Shown: positions 1-10,700 of the stretch, in pieces | How the letters are laid out: every line of letters starts with the position of its first letter | Position numbering within the stretch: position 1 is the stretch's first letter | Assembly (NCBI RefSeq): GCF_013201725.1 | Contig: NZ_CP053835.1 | Location: 1,674,001-1,738,000, forward strand | Source of the DNA: Arcobacter defluvii | Lineage (GTDB): Bacteria > Campylobacterota > Campylobacteria > Campylobacterales > Arcobacteraceae | DNA: 64,000 bases | Direction: 5' to 3' | Position numbers and translations under genes: made by a program | Notes under the pieces: model-generated | What the model was told of the DNA's origin: nothing | Database searches by the model: none | Seen by the model: only the letters and a program-made list of their open reading frames with translations

Positions 1-1502
1 ATAATTTAGGTGTTGTAGATATTTTAAGAACACCAGTTTTAATTGAAGAATTATATTTAAAAATTGATTTATGGATTGATTATAAAAAAAGACAAAAAGA
101 ATCAATTCATTCTTCTTTATTATTGCAAGAATACAAAGATGCAGTTGATGAAAGTTCAATTGTTTCAAAAACAAATGATAAAGGAATTATAACTTATGTA
201 AATAAACAATTTTGTTTATTATCTGGTTATAAAAAAGAAGAATTAATAGGTAAAAGTCACAATATTGTAAGACATCCAGATAGTTCTAAAAAACTCTTTG
301 AGGAAATTTGGGACACAATAAAAAATAAAAAAAGAATTTGGAAAGGAAAAATAAAAAATAAAAAAAAAGATGGTGGTTATTATTGGGTTGAAGCTTTTAT
401 AAAACCTATTTTAGATAAAAATGGAAACATAGAAGAATTTATTGCTTTAAGAAATGATATAACAGAACAAGAAAATGTAAAAGAGTATTTTAAACTAAAA
501 TTAAAAGGTTCAGAAGAAAATTTAAATCATTCAATAAAACTTGCAAAAGAGTATGAAAATGCAATTGATATAAGTAATATCTTATTAAGAACTAATAACT
601 TTGGAGAGATTACTTATGTGAATGACAAGTTTTTAGAACTAACTAAATTTTCAAGAAAAGAGTTAATTGGAGCAGATTATAAAATTTTCAAACATGAGGA
701 TATTGAAGATTCTTTATTTAAAAATCTTGAACTGTTAATCGATAATAAAAAGATTTTTAATAAAATTTTAAATAATAAATCAAAAAATGGTGATAATTAC
801 TGGATAAATATAACTATTGTTCCAATTAAAGATGATAATAATTTTACGATTGAATATATGTGGATTATAAATGATTTAACAGAATTATTTAAATTAAATG
901 AAGAAATTCAATCAACTCAAAAAGAGATTATCTATAAAATGGGAGAAATTGGAGAAACAAGAAGTAAAGAAACAGGAAATCATGTAAAAAGAGTTGCAGA
1001 ATATTCTAAACTTCTAGCTTTGTTATATGGTATTGATAAAAATGAAGCTGATAATCTTTTAATTGCTTCCCCGATGCATGATATTGGAAAAGTTGGTATC
1101 CCTGATTCTATATTGAAAAAACCTGATAAACTAACAATTGAAGAATTTGAATTAATGAAAGAACACTCTATAATTGGATATAACATTTTGAAAGATTCAA
1201 ATAGAGATATTTTAAAAACTGCTGCTATTGTAGCAAAAGAACATCATGAAAAATATGATGGAAGTGGCTATCCTTTGGGATTAAAAGGTGAAGAAATCCA
1301 CATTTATGGAAGAATAACAGCTATTGCAGATGTTTTTGATGCGCTTGGAAGTGATAGATGTTACAAAAAAGCATGGAAAGATGAAAAAATTTTTGAATTA
1401 TTAAAAAAAGAAAAAGGAAAACATTTCGATCCAATACTTGTAGACCTATTTTTCGAGAATATCGATGAATTTATTGAGATTAGAAATAAATATAAAGATT
1501 AA
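1..1502 (+). CDS. Response regulator with PAS-PAS-HD-GYP output (c-di-GMP phosphodiesterase), 5' partial
   Basis: The reading frame is open from the left edge (first full codon at base 3), so the true start lies outside the window. The first ~35 residues resemble the last helix of a CheY-like receiver domain. Two PAS domains follow at roughly 135-480 and 555-890, the first with a PAS-typical GYKKEELIG segment. The C-terminal domain is HD-GYP: the metal-binding HD lies in MHDIGKVG near 1075-1095, and HHEKYDGSGYP near 1240-1272. HD-GYP domains hydrolyse cyclic di-GMP in the cytoplasm, and the key residues are present, so it is probably active. A TTG at 123 could be mistaken for a start, but the frame continues well upstream of it with receiver-like sequence. 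Confidence 0.88.
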   Translation, partial: NLGVVDILRTPVLIEELYLKIDLWIDYKKRQKESIHSSLLLQEYKDAVDESSIVSKTNDKGIITYVNKQFCLLSGYKKEELIGKSHNIVRHPDSSKKLFEEIWDTIKNKKRIWKGKIKNKKKDGGYYWVEAFIKPILDKNGNIEEFIALRNDITEQENVKEYFKLKLKGSEENLNHSIKLAKEYENAIDISNILLRTNNFGEITYVNDKFLELTKFSRKELIGADYKIFKHEDIEDSLFKNLELLIDNKKIFNKILNNKSKNGDNYWINITIVPIKDDNNFTIEYMWIINDLTELFKLNEEIQSTQKEIIYKMGEIGETRSKETGNHVKRVAEYSKLLALLYGIDKNEADNLLIASPMHDIGKVGIPDSILKKPDKLTIEEFELMKEHSIIGYNILKDSNRDILKTAAIVAKEHHEKYDGSGYPLGLKGEEIHIYGRITAIADVFDALGSDRCYKKAWKDEKIFELLKKEKGKHFDPILVDLFFENIDEFIEIRNKYKD

Positions 1503-1596
1503 AAGAATTAAAATCAAAATGTTACTTTTTTCTATACTTTTATAATCTCTGTTACTATATTTCTGGATTTGCTATGTTTATACTGCGTTTTTATTT

Positions 1597-1602
1597 TATA
1601 AT
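1597..1602 (+). promoter_or_regulatory. Candidate -10 box for the thioesterase gene
   Basis: A perfect TATAAT lies 39 bases upstream of the ATG at 1641 in an AT-rich gap after the HD-GYP gene. No good -35 hexamer is visible, which is common for sigma-70 promoters in Campylobacterota. A second TATAAT overlaps the ribosome binding region and is too close to the start codon. Confidence 0.4.
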
Positions 1603-1640
1603 GTCACATATTTAAAGAATTATAATAGAAGGTTTTAAAA

Positions 1641-2117
1641 ATGAGTAGTGAAGAAGTAAAAAGAGAAAAGTCTCTTACAATGACTATGTTAATGACTCCA
1701 GATAAAGCTAATTTTTCTGGGAAAAATGTTCATGGTGGTGAAATCTTAAAAATGTTAGATCATGTTGCATATGCTTGTGCAGCAAGATACACAGGAATGT
1801 ATGCTGTGACATTATCAGTTGATATGGTTTTATTTAAAGACCCTATAAAAATAGGTTCTCTTGTTACTTTCCATGCTTCTGTTAATTATACAGGAAGAAC
1901 ATCGATGGAAATTGGAATTAAAGTAATTTCAGAAGATATAAAAGATCATACGATTAAAAATACAAATGTTTGTTATTTTACTATGATTGCAGTTGATGAA
2001 CATGGTAAACCAGCTCCTGTACCAAAATTAGATTTAGTAACAGAAGATGATAAAAGAAGATATAATGATGCAATTCAAAGAAGAGAAATTAGAATGGCTT
2101 CTAGACATTCAAAATAA
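1641..2117 (+). CDS. Acyl-CoA thioesterase, hotdog fold (YciA-like)
   Basis: This 158-residue protein has the length and motifs of YciA-type hotdog acyl-CoA thioesterases, which hydrolyse acyl-CoA to free acid and CoA in the cytoplasm. Visible are the TPDKANFSGKNVHGGEILK segment (residues 18-36) that carries the active-site region at the start of the hotdog helix, and the FKDPIKIGSLV beta strand. The C-terminal tail is charged (RRYNDAIQRREIR). The start is an ATG preceded by AGAAGG. The gene stands alone and ends just before a strong terminator shared with the convergent ABC-F gene. The physiological acyl-CoA substrate cannot be read from the sequence. Confidence 0.88.
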   Translation: MSSEEVKREKSLTMTMLMTPDKANFSGKNVHGGEILKMLDHVAYACAARYTGMYAVTLSVDMVLFKDPIKIGSLVTFHASVNYTGRTSMEIGIKVISEDIKDHTIKNTNVCYFTMIAVDEHGKPAPVPKLDLVTEDDKRRYNDAIQRREIRMASRHSK

Positions 2118-2134
2118 TAAATAATTCATTTATT

Positions 2135-2174
2135 AAAAAAAAGGGGGAAGATTTAAATCTTCCCCCTTTTTTTT
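2135..2174. terminator. Bidirectional intrinsic terminator
   Basis: A nearly perfect palindrome has a GGGGGAAGATTT arm, its complement, and A and T tracts on the two sides. It therefore works as an intrinsic terminator in both directions, for the thioesterase and the convergent ABC-F gene. It is among the most GC-rich short stretches in this part of the window. Confidence 0.93.
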
Positions 2175-2188
2175 AATTAAAAGATATA

Positions 2189-3784
2189 TTAAGCCTCTTC
2201 TTTAGATTCAATATATTCTTCATAAGTTCCTTTAAAATCAACTATTGTTCCACCTGGTTGGATTTCAATAATTCTATTTGCATAAGCATCTAATAATTCC
2301 CTATCGTGAGATACACAAATAACAGATCCAGCATAATCATTTAAACCTTCACCTAAAGCAATAATTGCTTCTAAATCTAAGTGATTTGTAGGTTCATCTA
2401 AAACTAAGAAATTCCCTTGTTCTAACATGATTTTAGAAAGCATCATTCTGTGTTTTTCTCCCCCCGAACATGAGTTTACTTTTTTCTCTTGCTCTTGACC
2501 ATTAAACAACATTCTTCCAAGACAATTTCTAATTTCAGAAATATCAGCATCTCTATCACAATTTCTTAACCAATCATAAAGTGTAATATCACCTTCAATT
2601 ATATCTGTTGCATTTTGTGGGAAATAAGAATTTTGAATAGTTGCACCCCATAGAACTTCTCCACTATCAGGTTTTAAATTCCCTTCTAAGATTTCACATA
2701 AAGTAGTTTTTCCAATACCATTTGTTCCAATAAGAGCAATTTTATCACCTTTTTCTACTGTAAATGAAATATCATTTAAAACAATATGGTCATCATAAGA
2801 TTTAGAGATATTTTTAACTGTTAATAGCTCTTTTCCTACCTCTCTTTTTTGTTTAAAAATAATAGAAGGATCACGTCTGCTTGATACTTGAATTGCACCA
2901 ACATCTAGTTTATCAAGTTGTTTTTGTCTTGAAGTTGCTTGTTTTGCTTTAGAAGCATTTGCACTAAATCTAGCGATAAATTTTTCAAGTTCTTCTTTTT
3001 CTTTTAATTTTTTACTAACATCTTTTTCATTTTGTTTTGCAATTAAAGTTGATGCAATATACCAATCATCATAAGTTCCAGTAAATTCTCTAATTTGTTT
3101 AAAATCAACATCTAAAATATGAGTACAAACTGCATTTAAAAAGTGTCTATCGTGAGAAATTACAACCATTGTTCCATCATGATGTTGTAATTGATTTTCT
3201 AACCAACCAATTGTTGCAATATCTAAGTTATTAGTAGGCTCATCTAAAAATAAAACATCTGGTTTTGGATATAAAACTTGTGCTAATAAAACTTTAAATT
3301 TATCTCCACCAGTTAATGTACTCATTAAATCTTGATGAGATGAAGCTGGAAATCCTAAATCTTCTAAAATTCTTGTAATTTTTACATCATATTCATAAGT
3401 TGGATCTTCTTCACAACAGATAATTTCAAGTTCAGCAAGTCTATTATTTACTTCATCAGTAAATTCTGGACTCATATAAAGTTCTTCTTTTTCTTTTACA
3501 GCGTCATATAATTTTTTATTTCCTAAAAGAACTGTATCAAAAATTGAGTAATTTTCATATGCAAATTGATTTTGTGATAATACTCCAACTTTTTTACCAT
3601 TTTGGATTTGAACTTCACCCTCTGTTGCTTCTTCTTGACCTGATAATATTTTTAAAAATGTAGTCTTACCAGCACCATTTGCACCGATAAGTCCGTATCT
3701 TTTCCCCGTATCTAATTTTAAATTTATATCTTGAAATAAAACTCTTGGACCAAAAGCTTTTTTAAGATTGACAGTTTGAACCAT
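2189..3784 (-). CDS. ybiT: ABC-F family ATPase, YbiT type
   Basis: This soluble protein of 531 residues has two ABC domains and no membrane segments, the layout of ABC-F translation factors that act at the ribosomal E site. Domain 1 has Walker A GANGAGKT (about residues 36-43), a degenerate signature LTGGDKF and Walker B with DEPTNNLD. Domain 2 has GTNGIGKT, CSGGEKHR and DEPTNHLD. The charged linker between them (KKLKEKEELEKF) is the P-site tRNA-interaction motif region. The length matches E. coli YbiT (about 530). It is monocistronic, convergent with the thioesterase gene, and appears to be a housekeeping ABC-F rather than a resistance protein. Confidence 0.88.
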   Translation of the reverse strand: MVQTVNLKKAFGPRVLFQDINLKLDTGKRYGLIGANGAGKTTFLKILSGQEEATEGEVQIQNGKKVGVLSQNQFAYENYSIFDTVLLGNKKLYDAVKEKEELYMSPEFTDEVNNRLAELEIICCEEDPTYEYDVKITRILEDLGFPASSHQDLMSTLTGGDKFKVLLAQVLYPKPDVLFLDEPTNNLDIATIGWLENQLQHHDGTMVVISHDRHFLNAVCTHILDVDFKQIREFTGTYDDWYIASTLIAKQNEKDVSKKLKEKEELEKFIARFSANASKAKQATSRQKQLDKLDVGAIQVSSRRDPSIIFKQKREVGKELLTVKNISKSYDDHIVLNDISFTVEKGDKIALIGTNGIGKTTLCEILEGNLKPDSGEVLWGATIQNSYFPQNATDIIEGDITLYDWLRNCDRDADISEIRNCLGRMLFNGQEQEKKVNSCSGGEKHRMMLSKIMLEQGNFLVLDEPTNHLDLEAIIALGEGLNDYAGSVICVSHDRELLDAYANRIIEIQPGGTIVDFKGTYEEYIESKEEA

Positions 3785-3875
3785 ATTATAATTCTCTCCA
3801 TTTATTTTATTTACTTAATTGTATTGATTTTGCGATTATATCTAAAAAAATATATTTAGGACTTAATTACTTTTT

Positions 3876-5372
3876 TTATAACTCTTTTTCAAAAGCCAAT
3901 TTCATAATATCTTCTTCACTTACAATATCACTATTATCTTCATTTGGTGGATTTTTTATCCATAAAACTTTCGTTTTTAATTGATCCAATTGATATTTAG
4001 TTAAGTTTTTAATTAAAGTATCATTTATCATCTCTTTTGTCAAAGTTCCTGCATTTAGCATTTTTTTGATAACTTTTTCTAAATTCTTTTTAGTTGCTTC
4101 AAATGCTTTTTCTTCATCAGTTAATGAAATATACTCTTCATCTAAATATTTCATTACTGAATCACCTGGATATTTATAAGTTGTAACTCCCTTATAATTG
4201 TATTTCTGACACTTTAATCTTGGAATATACACACCTGTAAAAACATATCCTAAAACAGTATTTAACCCTTCTAATGATCGTAAAGGATTATGAGAACAGA
4301 TATAATCACCCTTAACCATAGTTGGTGAATTTAACAAAGAAGTAATATTATTATGTAAAATAATAAAACTTCCTTTTACTTCTTTTGGTCCACCTCTTAA
4401 TGAATTTAATTCATTTTTGTGAGCTAAGAAACTTCCTGTTACTTTCTTAGGACTTCCATCCAAAGATACTAATTCATTTTCACTAATATCAAAATCACCA
4501 TCAACAAAATTAAAGTTTATAGGTAATTTAAATAAATTTGTTAGTCTTCCTGATAACTTAACATCTCCTTGAACATCGACTGAACCATCAGGCAAAATAG
4601 AGAAGTTTTTAATTTCATATTTATTTAACCAATTAACAATATCTTCATTGTTAATAAGAGCAACCATTGGTTTATAAATATGTGCTATAACATCACTACC
4701 TTTATATTTCCAGAATTTTTCTTCTTCATTAAATCTTGATGTTAAATTATTTAATTTAATATTAGTTACTAAATCTCCACCTATTTCATCTGCAAGACCT
4801 TCTAAATCACTTAGATTATTTCCATTACAAATATAATCATGTTTAACAGTAACTGGACCACCTGTAAGTCTTTCTAAAAAGTTGTTTGAACAATCAAAAT
4901 AAGTATCTATATTTTTAGGACCACCTTCTAATGAAACTAATTTATTATCATTACATTTGAAATGTCCTTTTATAGTTCTAGGACTTGCTTTTATTGATTT
5001 TAATTCATTAAATGAACAATTAAAACTCCCTTTTACTTCTTTTGGAGCATAAGATAAAGTTTTTAATTGATTATATGAACAATCAAAATCACCAACTTCT
5101 GTAGGGCAATCAAATAAAGAGATTAATTTATTTTTTGAACAATTAAAATCTTTTACAACAGTTTTTGGACACCCTTCTAGTGAAGTTAGATTATTATTAC
5201 TAATATCAAAATATCCTTCTATTCTATCAAATTTTATAGGAAGTTTTTTACCATTTAATCTCTCATTTAAATTTACATTTCCTTGAACTGAAACATATAA
5301 ATCTTCCGAAATCATATAATTATTTATTGAATGTTCTTTTAACCAATTTTCGATTTCTCCAAGATTAAACAT
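3876..5372 (-). CDS. Phage-like leucine-rich repeat protein with internal duplication
   Basis: This 498-residue protein is built of short repeats of about 20 residues with the pattern F-x-CS-x-N-x-L-x-SL-x-x-x-P-x-x-V-x-G. This kind of repeat is common in proteins of T4-like and jumbo phages. Residues about 5-75 and 240-310 are two copies of a capping module (NWLKEHSINNY versus NWLNKYEIKNF, then VQGNVNL versus VQGDVKL). Each repeat block ends in a similar YKYPGDSV/WKYKGSDV segment. The last ~110 residues are charged and helical. There is no signal peptide or membrane segment. No function is assigned. A phage or mobile origin is suggested only by the repeat style, as the neighbours are ordinary chromosomal genes. 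Confidence 0.7.
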   Translation of the reverse strand: MFNLGEIENWLKEHSINNYMISEDLYVSVQGNVNLNERLNGKKLPIKFDRIEGYFDISNNNLTSLEGCPKTVVKDFNCSKNKLISLFDCPTEVGDFDCSYNQLKTLSYAPKEVKGSFNCSFNELKSIKASPRTIKGHFKCNDNKLVSLEGGPKNIDTYFDCSNNFLERLTGGPVTVKHDYICNGNNLSDLEGLADEIGGDLVTNIKLNNLTSRFNEEEKFWKYKGSDVIAHIYKPMVALINNEDIVNWLNKYEIKNFSILPDGSVDVQGDVKLSGRLTNLFKLPINFNFVDGDFDISENELVSLDGSPKKVTGSFLAHKNELNSLRGGPKEVKGSFIILHNNITSLLNSPTMVKGDYICSHNPLRSLEGLNTVLGYVFTGVYIPRLKCQKYNYKGVTTYKYPGDSVMKYLDEEYISLTDEEKAFEATKKNLEKVIKKMLNAGTLTKEMINDTLIKNLTKYQLDQLKTKVLWIKNPPNEDNSDIVSEEDIMKLAFEKEL

Positions 5373-5568
5373 AACCTACCTTTTTGATATTTTTTGGTAT
5401 TTTAGCATTTAATTTCTTATATAGGAATATAATTTATAGATATAAAATATTCAATATTTAATTATTATGATAAAGTAATTATTTTTCTCATTTTAGTTAT
5501 AAAATAAATCAAATTATTAATTTTACAATCGAATATTGCTAAAAAAATAAAGAACATAAAAATATTAT

Positions 5569-6717
5569 TTATAAAGCATTATTTAAAATTTGAGTTAATA
5601 CTTCTTTAGTATAAATATTATCTAATCTTGAATGTTTTGCATTATTTAAAATATTTTCAACAATAACTACTATATCACTTTGTTTTATATTTAACTGACC
5701 TAATTTTGTTGGTGTTCCAATTTTATTAAACCAATTTTCTAGTGCTTCTATTCCTTCTTGAGAAGAGTAAACTCCAAAAATTTCATTTGCAAATCTTTCA
5801 AATTGAGCTGTATTATTTCTATAGTACCATTTCATCCAAGCTGGCATTACAACTGATAATCCTGCTCCATGAGCAACATTAAATAAAGCTGATAAAGAGT
5901 GTTCTATCATATGATTTGGAAAAGAATATTCACTAACTCCTAAATAAGTTGTACCATTTAAAGCATTTGTTGCAGCCCATGCAAATTCTGCTCTTGCATC
6001 ATAATTTTCACTATCTTTTAGTAAGATTTCAGTAGTTTCAATAACTGTTGAAATATTTGATTCCACATATTTTGAAATTATAGTTGGATGAACTTTTGCA
6101 GTAAAATATCCTTCAATAGAATGAGCAATAATATCAGCTGCAGAATAAACTAAATAATCTTTTGATACTGATTTTTGAAGTTCTGGATTTATAACTGAGA
6201 CTTTAGGATAAATATGATTTGACATAATTGAATATTTTTCTTTTGTCTTTTCATTTGTTACAACGGCAAAAGAGTTCATCTCACTTCCAGTTGCAGCTAA
6301 TGTGATAATATCAAAAACATTTAAAGCTTTTTCAATAGTTCTACTACCAATAAAAAAATCCCAAACATCTCCATCATCCAAAGCACCAACTGCAATTGAT
6401 TTAGAACTATCTAGTACAGAACCTCCTCCTAGACTTAAAATTGCTTCAACTTTTTGTTCTTTTGCTAAAGTTATTCCTTCTCTTACTTTTGATAAAACAG
6501 GATTACTTATAATTCCACCAAGTTCTATAAATTCAATATTAAACTCTTTTAGACTTTCAATTACAATATCAAATAAACCATCTTTTTTTATTCTATTACT
6601 ACCATAAGTTAAAAGCACTTTTTTAACTCCATACTCACTTATATATTTCCCTATATTTTTTTCTTTATTTTTCCCAAATTCTATTCTTGTTGGATTTCTG
6701 TATGTAAAATTTTGCAT
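5569..6717 (-). CDS. yqhD: Iron-containing alcohol/aldehyde dehydrogenase, YqhD/BdhA type
   Basis: This 382-residue group III alcohol dehydrogenase closely fits E. coli YqhD (387 residues), an NADPH-dependent reductase of aldehydes including toxic short-chain ones. The cofactor loop GGGSVLDSSK is at residues 97-106. The four metal ligands D195, H199, H269 and H283 keep the YqhD spacing (194, 198, 267, 281). It lies 104 bases downstream of an AraC-type regulator on the same strand, as yqhD neighbours yqhC in E. coli. The symbol is by motif and context only. Butanol dehydrogenase is an alternative name for the same subfamily. Confidence 0.85.
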   Translation of the reverse strand: MQNFTYRNPTRIEFGKNKEKNIGKYISEYGVKKVLLTYGSNRIKKDGLFDIVIESLKEFNIEFIELGGIISNPVLSKVREGITLAKEQKVEAILSLGGGSVLDSSKSIAVGALDDGDVWDFFIGSRTIEKALNVFDIITLAATGSEMNSFAVVTNEKTKEKYSIMSNHIYPKVSVINPELQKSVSKDYLVYSAADIIAHSIEGYFTAKVHPTIISKYVESNISTVIETTEILLKDSENYDARAEFAWAATNALNGTTYLGVSEYSFPNHMIEHSLSALFNVAHGAGLSVVMPAWMKWYYRNNTAQFERFANEIFGVYSSQEGIEALENWFNKIGTPTKLGQLNIKQSDIVVIVENILNNAKHSRLDNIYTKEVLTQILNNAL

Positions 6718-6821
6718 TATAAAACTCCTATTTTATTTAATTTTTTTATTATATAAAAAAGTGTTTATTTGAAATAGAAAGATAATCCACAAAGATTGCC
6801 TAATTCTATGAATTTTAAAAA

Positions 6822-7712
6822 TTAAGCAATACTATTATTTTTAATATAAAAGGAGTGAGCTTTAGGTGACATTCCAAACATTCTTGAATATTCTCTGCTA
6901 AATTGAGAAGGAGATTCATAACCAACACAAAATGCAACTTCAGAAGCTTCAATATTTTGGCTAAGCAAAATATTTTTTGCTTCTTCTAATCTAATCTTTT
7001 TTTGAAATTGCAAAGGAGACATTGAAGTAACTTTTTTAAAATTTTGGTATAAAGATGATTCGCTAATACCAATAGATTTTGATAAATCTTTCATATTAAT
7101 AGTTTTATCAAAATTATTTTTTATTTCACTTATTGCTTTTACTATTTGATTTGTTAAAGTTCCTTCTAAAACATGATGTTTTAGAAAATCACTGCTTGTT
7201 TGTAACAGAATATAAATTATCTCTTTTTTGATTAAAGAAGAAAAAAATTCAATATCTTTTTCATTTTTTTCAAGTAGTTTTACTAATCTATAAATAGGTT
7301 CCAATAGAGTTTCATCTAATTGATATAAGCAAAACCCTTTTTGAACATCTATTTTATTTTCAATTTTATAATTTGTAGTTTGTTTTAAAACTTCATAAAT
7401 TTCTTCCAGTGAAAATTTTACCATCAAAGCAATATAAGGCAAATCTTTTGAAGCCATATTTATTTTAACTTTTACAGGAATATGTGTACAAGCTAATAAA
7501 TATCTAGTAGAATCATAACTATACATCTCATCAGCAAATCCTATAGCCTTCTCTCCTTGTAAAATAATACATAAAGAAGGCTCATAAACAACACTTGTGA
7601 ATTCACTTTGTTCAGTTGTTATAAAAAATTTAAGAGCTGAAATATTTGTGTCAATTATTCCCTCTTGATTTTTATTTTCTATATAATTTATTAAATTTTT
7701 TTGATAATTCAT
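6822..7712 (-). CDS. AraC family regulator (AraC_N + HTH)
   Basis: This 296-residue protein has an N-terminal AraC-type ligand-binding half with cupin-like strands (VVYEPSLCIILQGEKAIGF, about residues 41-59). Its C-terminal double helix-turn-helix runs from about residue 190 to 290 and includes IGISESSLYQNFKKVTSMSP and FCVGYESPSQFSREYSRMF. It is probably a transcription activator of the aldehyde reductase gene that follows on the same strand, by analogy with YqhC/YqhD. It starts 62 bases after the large sensor-cyclase gene and may share its transcript. Its ligand is unknown. Confidence 0.85.
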   Translation of the reverse strand: MNYQKNLINYIENKNQEGIIDTNISALKFFITTEQSEFTSVVYEPSLCIILQGEKAIGFADEMYSYDSTRYLLACTHIPVKVKINMASKDLPYIALMVKFSLEEIYEVLKQTTNYKIENKIDVQKGFCLYQLDETLLEPIYRLVKLLEKNEKDIEFFSSLIKKEIIYILLQTSSDFLKHHVLEGTLTNQIVKAISEIKNNFDKTINMKDLSKSIGISESSLYQNFKKVTSMSPLQFQKKIRLEEAKNILLSQNIEASEVAFCVGYESPSQFSREYSRMFGMSPKAHSFYIKNNSIA

Positions 7713-7773
7713 TTTGATTCCTAAAATAAAATTATTACAAAATTTATAGAATTAAGCAATAAAAAAATATACA

Positions 7774-10700
7774 TTATAAAAATTGCACTTTATTTCTACC
7801 ACTATTTTTTACTATATATAAAGCTTTATCTGCTCTATTTACAATAGAAGTTTCAGTATCATTAATTTTGCTAATTGTTACACCAAAACTACAAGTTTTT
7901 TTACCAACTATACCAAAGTTATAATTTTCTATCTCTTTTCTTAGTTTTTCTGCAAATAAAAGAAGATCTTTTTCTTTTGAATCAGGAGCAATAATCAAAA
8001 ACTCTTCTCCACCCCATCTTCCTAGAATATCGCTACTTCTAACATTTTTTTTAAGAAGTGATGAAATTTCAACTAAAACTTCATCTCCTATATTATGTCC
8101 AAAAGTATCATTTACATCTTTAAAAAAATCAATATCTAAAATAATTAATCCAAAACTTATATTTGTTCTATTAAATCTTGATAATTCATATTTTAAAACT
8201 TCATCTAATTTATGTCTATTATAAAGCGTAGTTAATTTATCTGTATTTGAAATTCTTTGCAATTCAAAATTTTTTATTTCTAATATATCTTGAAGTTTTT
8301 TCAATGAATCCAATGCTTTTTTTGTTTTTTCTTTCTCACTATAAAGTTTTCTATTCCAATAAGTAGAAATAAAAATTAAAAGGAATATAGGAATTAAAAT
8401 CTTCCATAACATCGAATAATCTACTGATTGTTCAAATTTTATTGAAAACCACTTATTATAAGCAATTTGTTTATCATTATCAGAAAGTGAATTTACTGCT
8501 TTTTCAAAAATTTTATTTAAAATAGATTCATCATTTCTCGTTGCAATAGATAATTCCCATTTTTCATCAAGTTTACCTGCAACTTTTATATTATAAAAAC
8601 TATTTTCTTTAATTGTATAACCAATAGAAATTAAAGTATCAATAAATGCAAAAACTTTTTTTTCAGAGAGTAAAGTCAAACCTTCTTTTACATTATTTAC
8701 CTCTACAAACTTCGTATTAGGATATTTTTTCTTTAAAAATTCAGTAAAAGCATAATCTTTTACTAATGCAATTTTTTTATCTAAAATGTGTTCAATATTT
8801 TCAACAAATAACTCTTTATCCAAAGTAGCAATAACAAAAGGAGAAGAAAAATATGGAGTTGTAAAATCTAAATACTCTTCTCTTTCTTTTGTTTTCATAG
8901 CTAGAGATAAAATATCACATTCTTTATTTTTTATAAAATCTAAACTCTGTTTCCAAGAAGATGTTTTTACTAATTCAATATTGAGATTCAATTTATGTGA
9001 CATAGTTTTTATCAAATCTGCTGATATTCCTTCATGTAAACCATTTTCATTTATTCTTTCAAGAGGCATCCAATTAGGATCAACACACATTTTAATCAAT
9101 CTTTTTTTTGATAAATAAACTACTTCTTCTTCATTAAGTTTTATACTTGAATTGTCAAATTCTTTAATATCATTTTCTTTTCCAAACCATTTTTCTTCTA
9201 ATTCATTTAACTCTTTAAAGGTTAAACTTTTTAATCCTTTATTTAAAAGTTGATTTAAAATAGGCTTATCTTTAGAAACCAAAAATCGATAAGAAGTTCT
9301 TTCTAAACTATTAAATTCATCAAAAGGCAATGATAACTTCAGATTTGTAAAACCTCTTTTTTTAGTTAGATATTTAAAAATTAGATTTTCACCGATTAAA
9401 GCATAAGCTTCACCCTTAGAAACGGCCTCTAACATATCTTCAAAACTATCAACAACTAATAATTTTATTTTTGGATAGTTTTTTGAAATATACTCTTCAC
9501 TTGCCCAATATTTTCCTACGACTAATATTTTTCCATTTAAATCTTCAATATTCTGTATATCAGGATTATCTTTTCTAATAATAAAGTGTGTTTGATACCA
9601 AAGATATGGTTCAGAGAAAAAACCATCATTTTCTCTTTGAGAAGTTTTACTCAAAGTATGCAATAAATCTATTTTTTTATCTTTAAAATCATTATATAAT
9701 TCAACCCAATTACCATTTACATACTCAAATTTTAATCCTATCTTTTTTGATAAAAGGTTCAATAAATCTATACTAAAACCATACGGTTCTCCACCAATAG
9801 AAAAATCAAAAGGAGGAAAATTTATCTCATTACTTACTTTTATTATTGGATTATCTTTCAAAAAAGCTTTTTCTTTATTAGTCAAAGAAATTGTAGATTC
9901 ATTTGATATAAAAAGTAAATCTTCTAAATTATCTCTTTTAGGAGCAAATCCTAACTCAATGTATAATTCAGAAATTTTTTTCACTTTATTAATATCAATA
10001 CTTCCTAATGGATAATTTTTTTGTAAAATAAATTTTTTACTCTCATTTGCTTCAAAAATAAGTGCATCTTTTGTTTTATTTTGAGTATTATATTTTTCTA
10101 AAATTACATTTACAGTTTCATCTACATTTTTTAAAGCATAATCCCAACCTTTATTCGTTGCTTCTATAAAATCTTTTATTAATACTGAATTTTGCTCTAC
10201 AAATTTTCTTGAACTAAAAAGATTAACATCATAAAACTCTACACCATAATTATTAGGGTCTAAAATATTATAAGGGATTCCATTTTTTATAAAATAGTAT
10301 GGTTCATTTGGTAAAAAAGTTGAACTTGCATCAATATTATCTTTTTCAAAATCTGGAATTTTAAAATTTGGCTCAACTATATTTAAACTATCTTTAGAAA
10401 TGTTAAAAAATTTAAACATCTGTTGAAAACTTGCACTTGATACATCAAAAAAAGGTATCATTACTCTTTTTCCAACTAAATCTTCAGGCGTTCTAATTTC
10501 TGGTTTTGTTATTAATGCAAGAGGAGATCTTTTAAAATAATTAGCAAGAAAAACAACATCTTTACCATTTAGCCATTCATTTATTATCCCTGAACCCCAA
10601 ACACCAATCTGATTCTCTTCATTTAATATTTTATCTGTAATATTTGTTTTTCCATCCGACTCTATAAACTCTACATCTATCCCAAATTTTTGGTAAAAAC

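Noticed and set aside
3876-5372. Integrated prophage
   Set aside because: Only this one phage-like gene; no structural, lysis or integrase genes around it.
5373-5568. Gene in the gap before the alcohol dehydrogenase
   Set aside because: AT-rich spacer with no frame that has a start and ribosome site.
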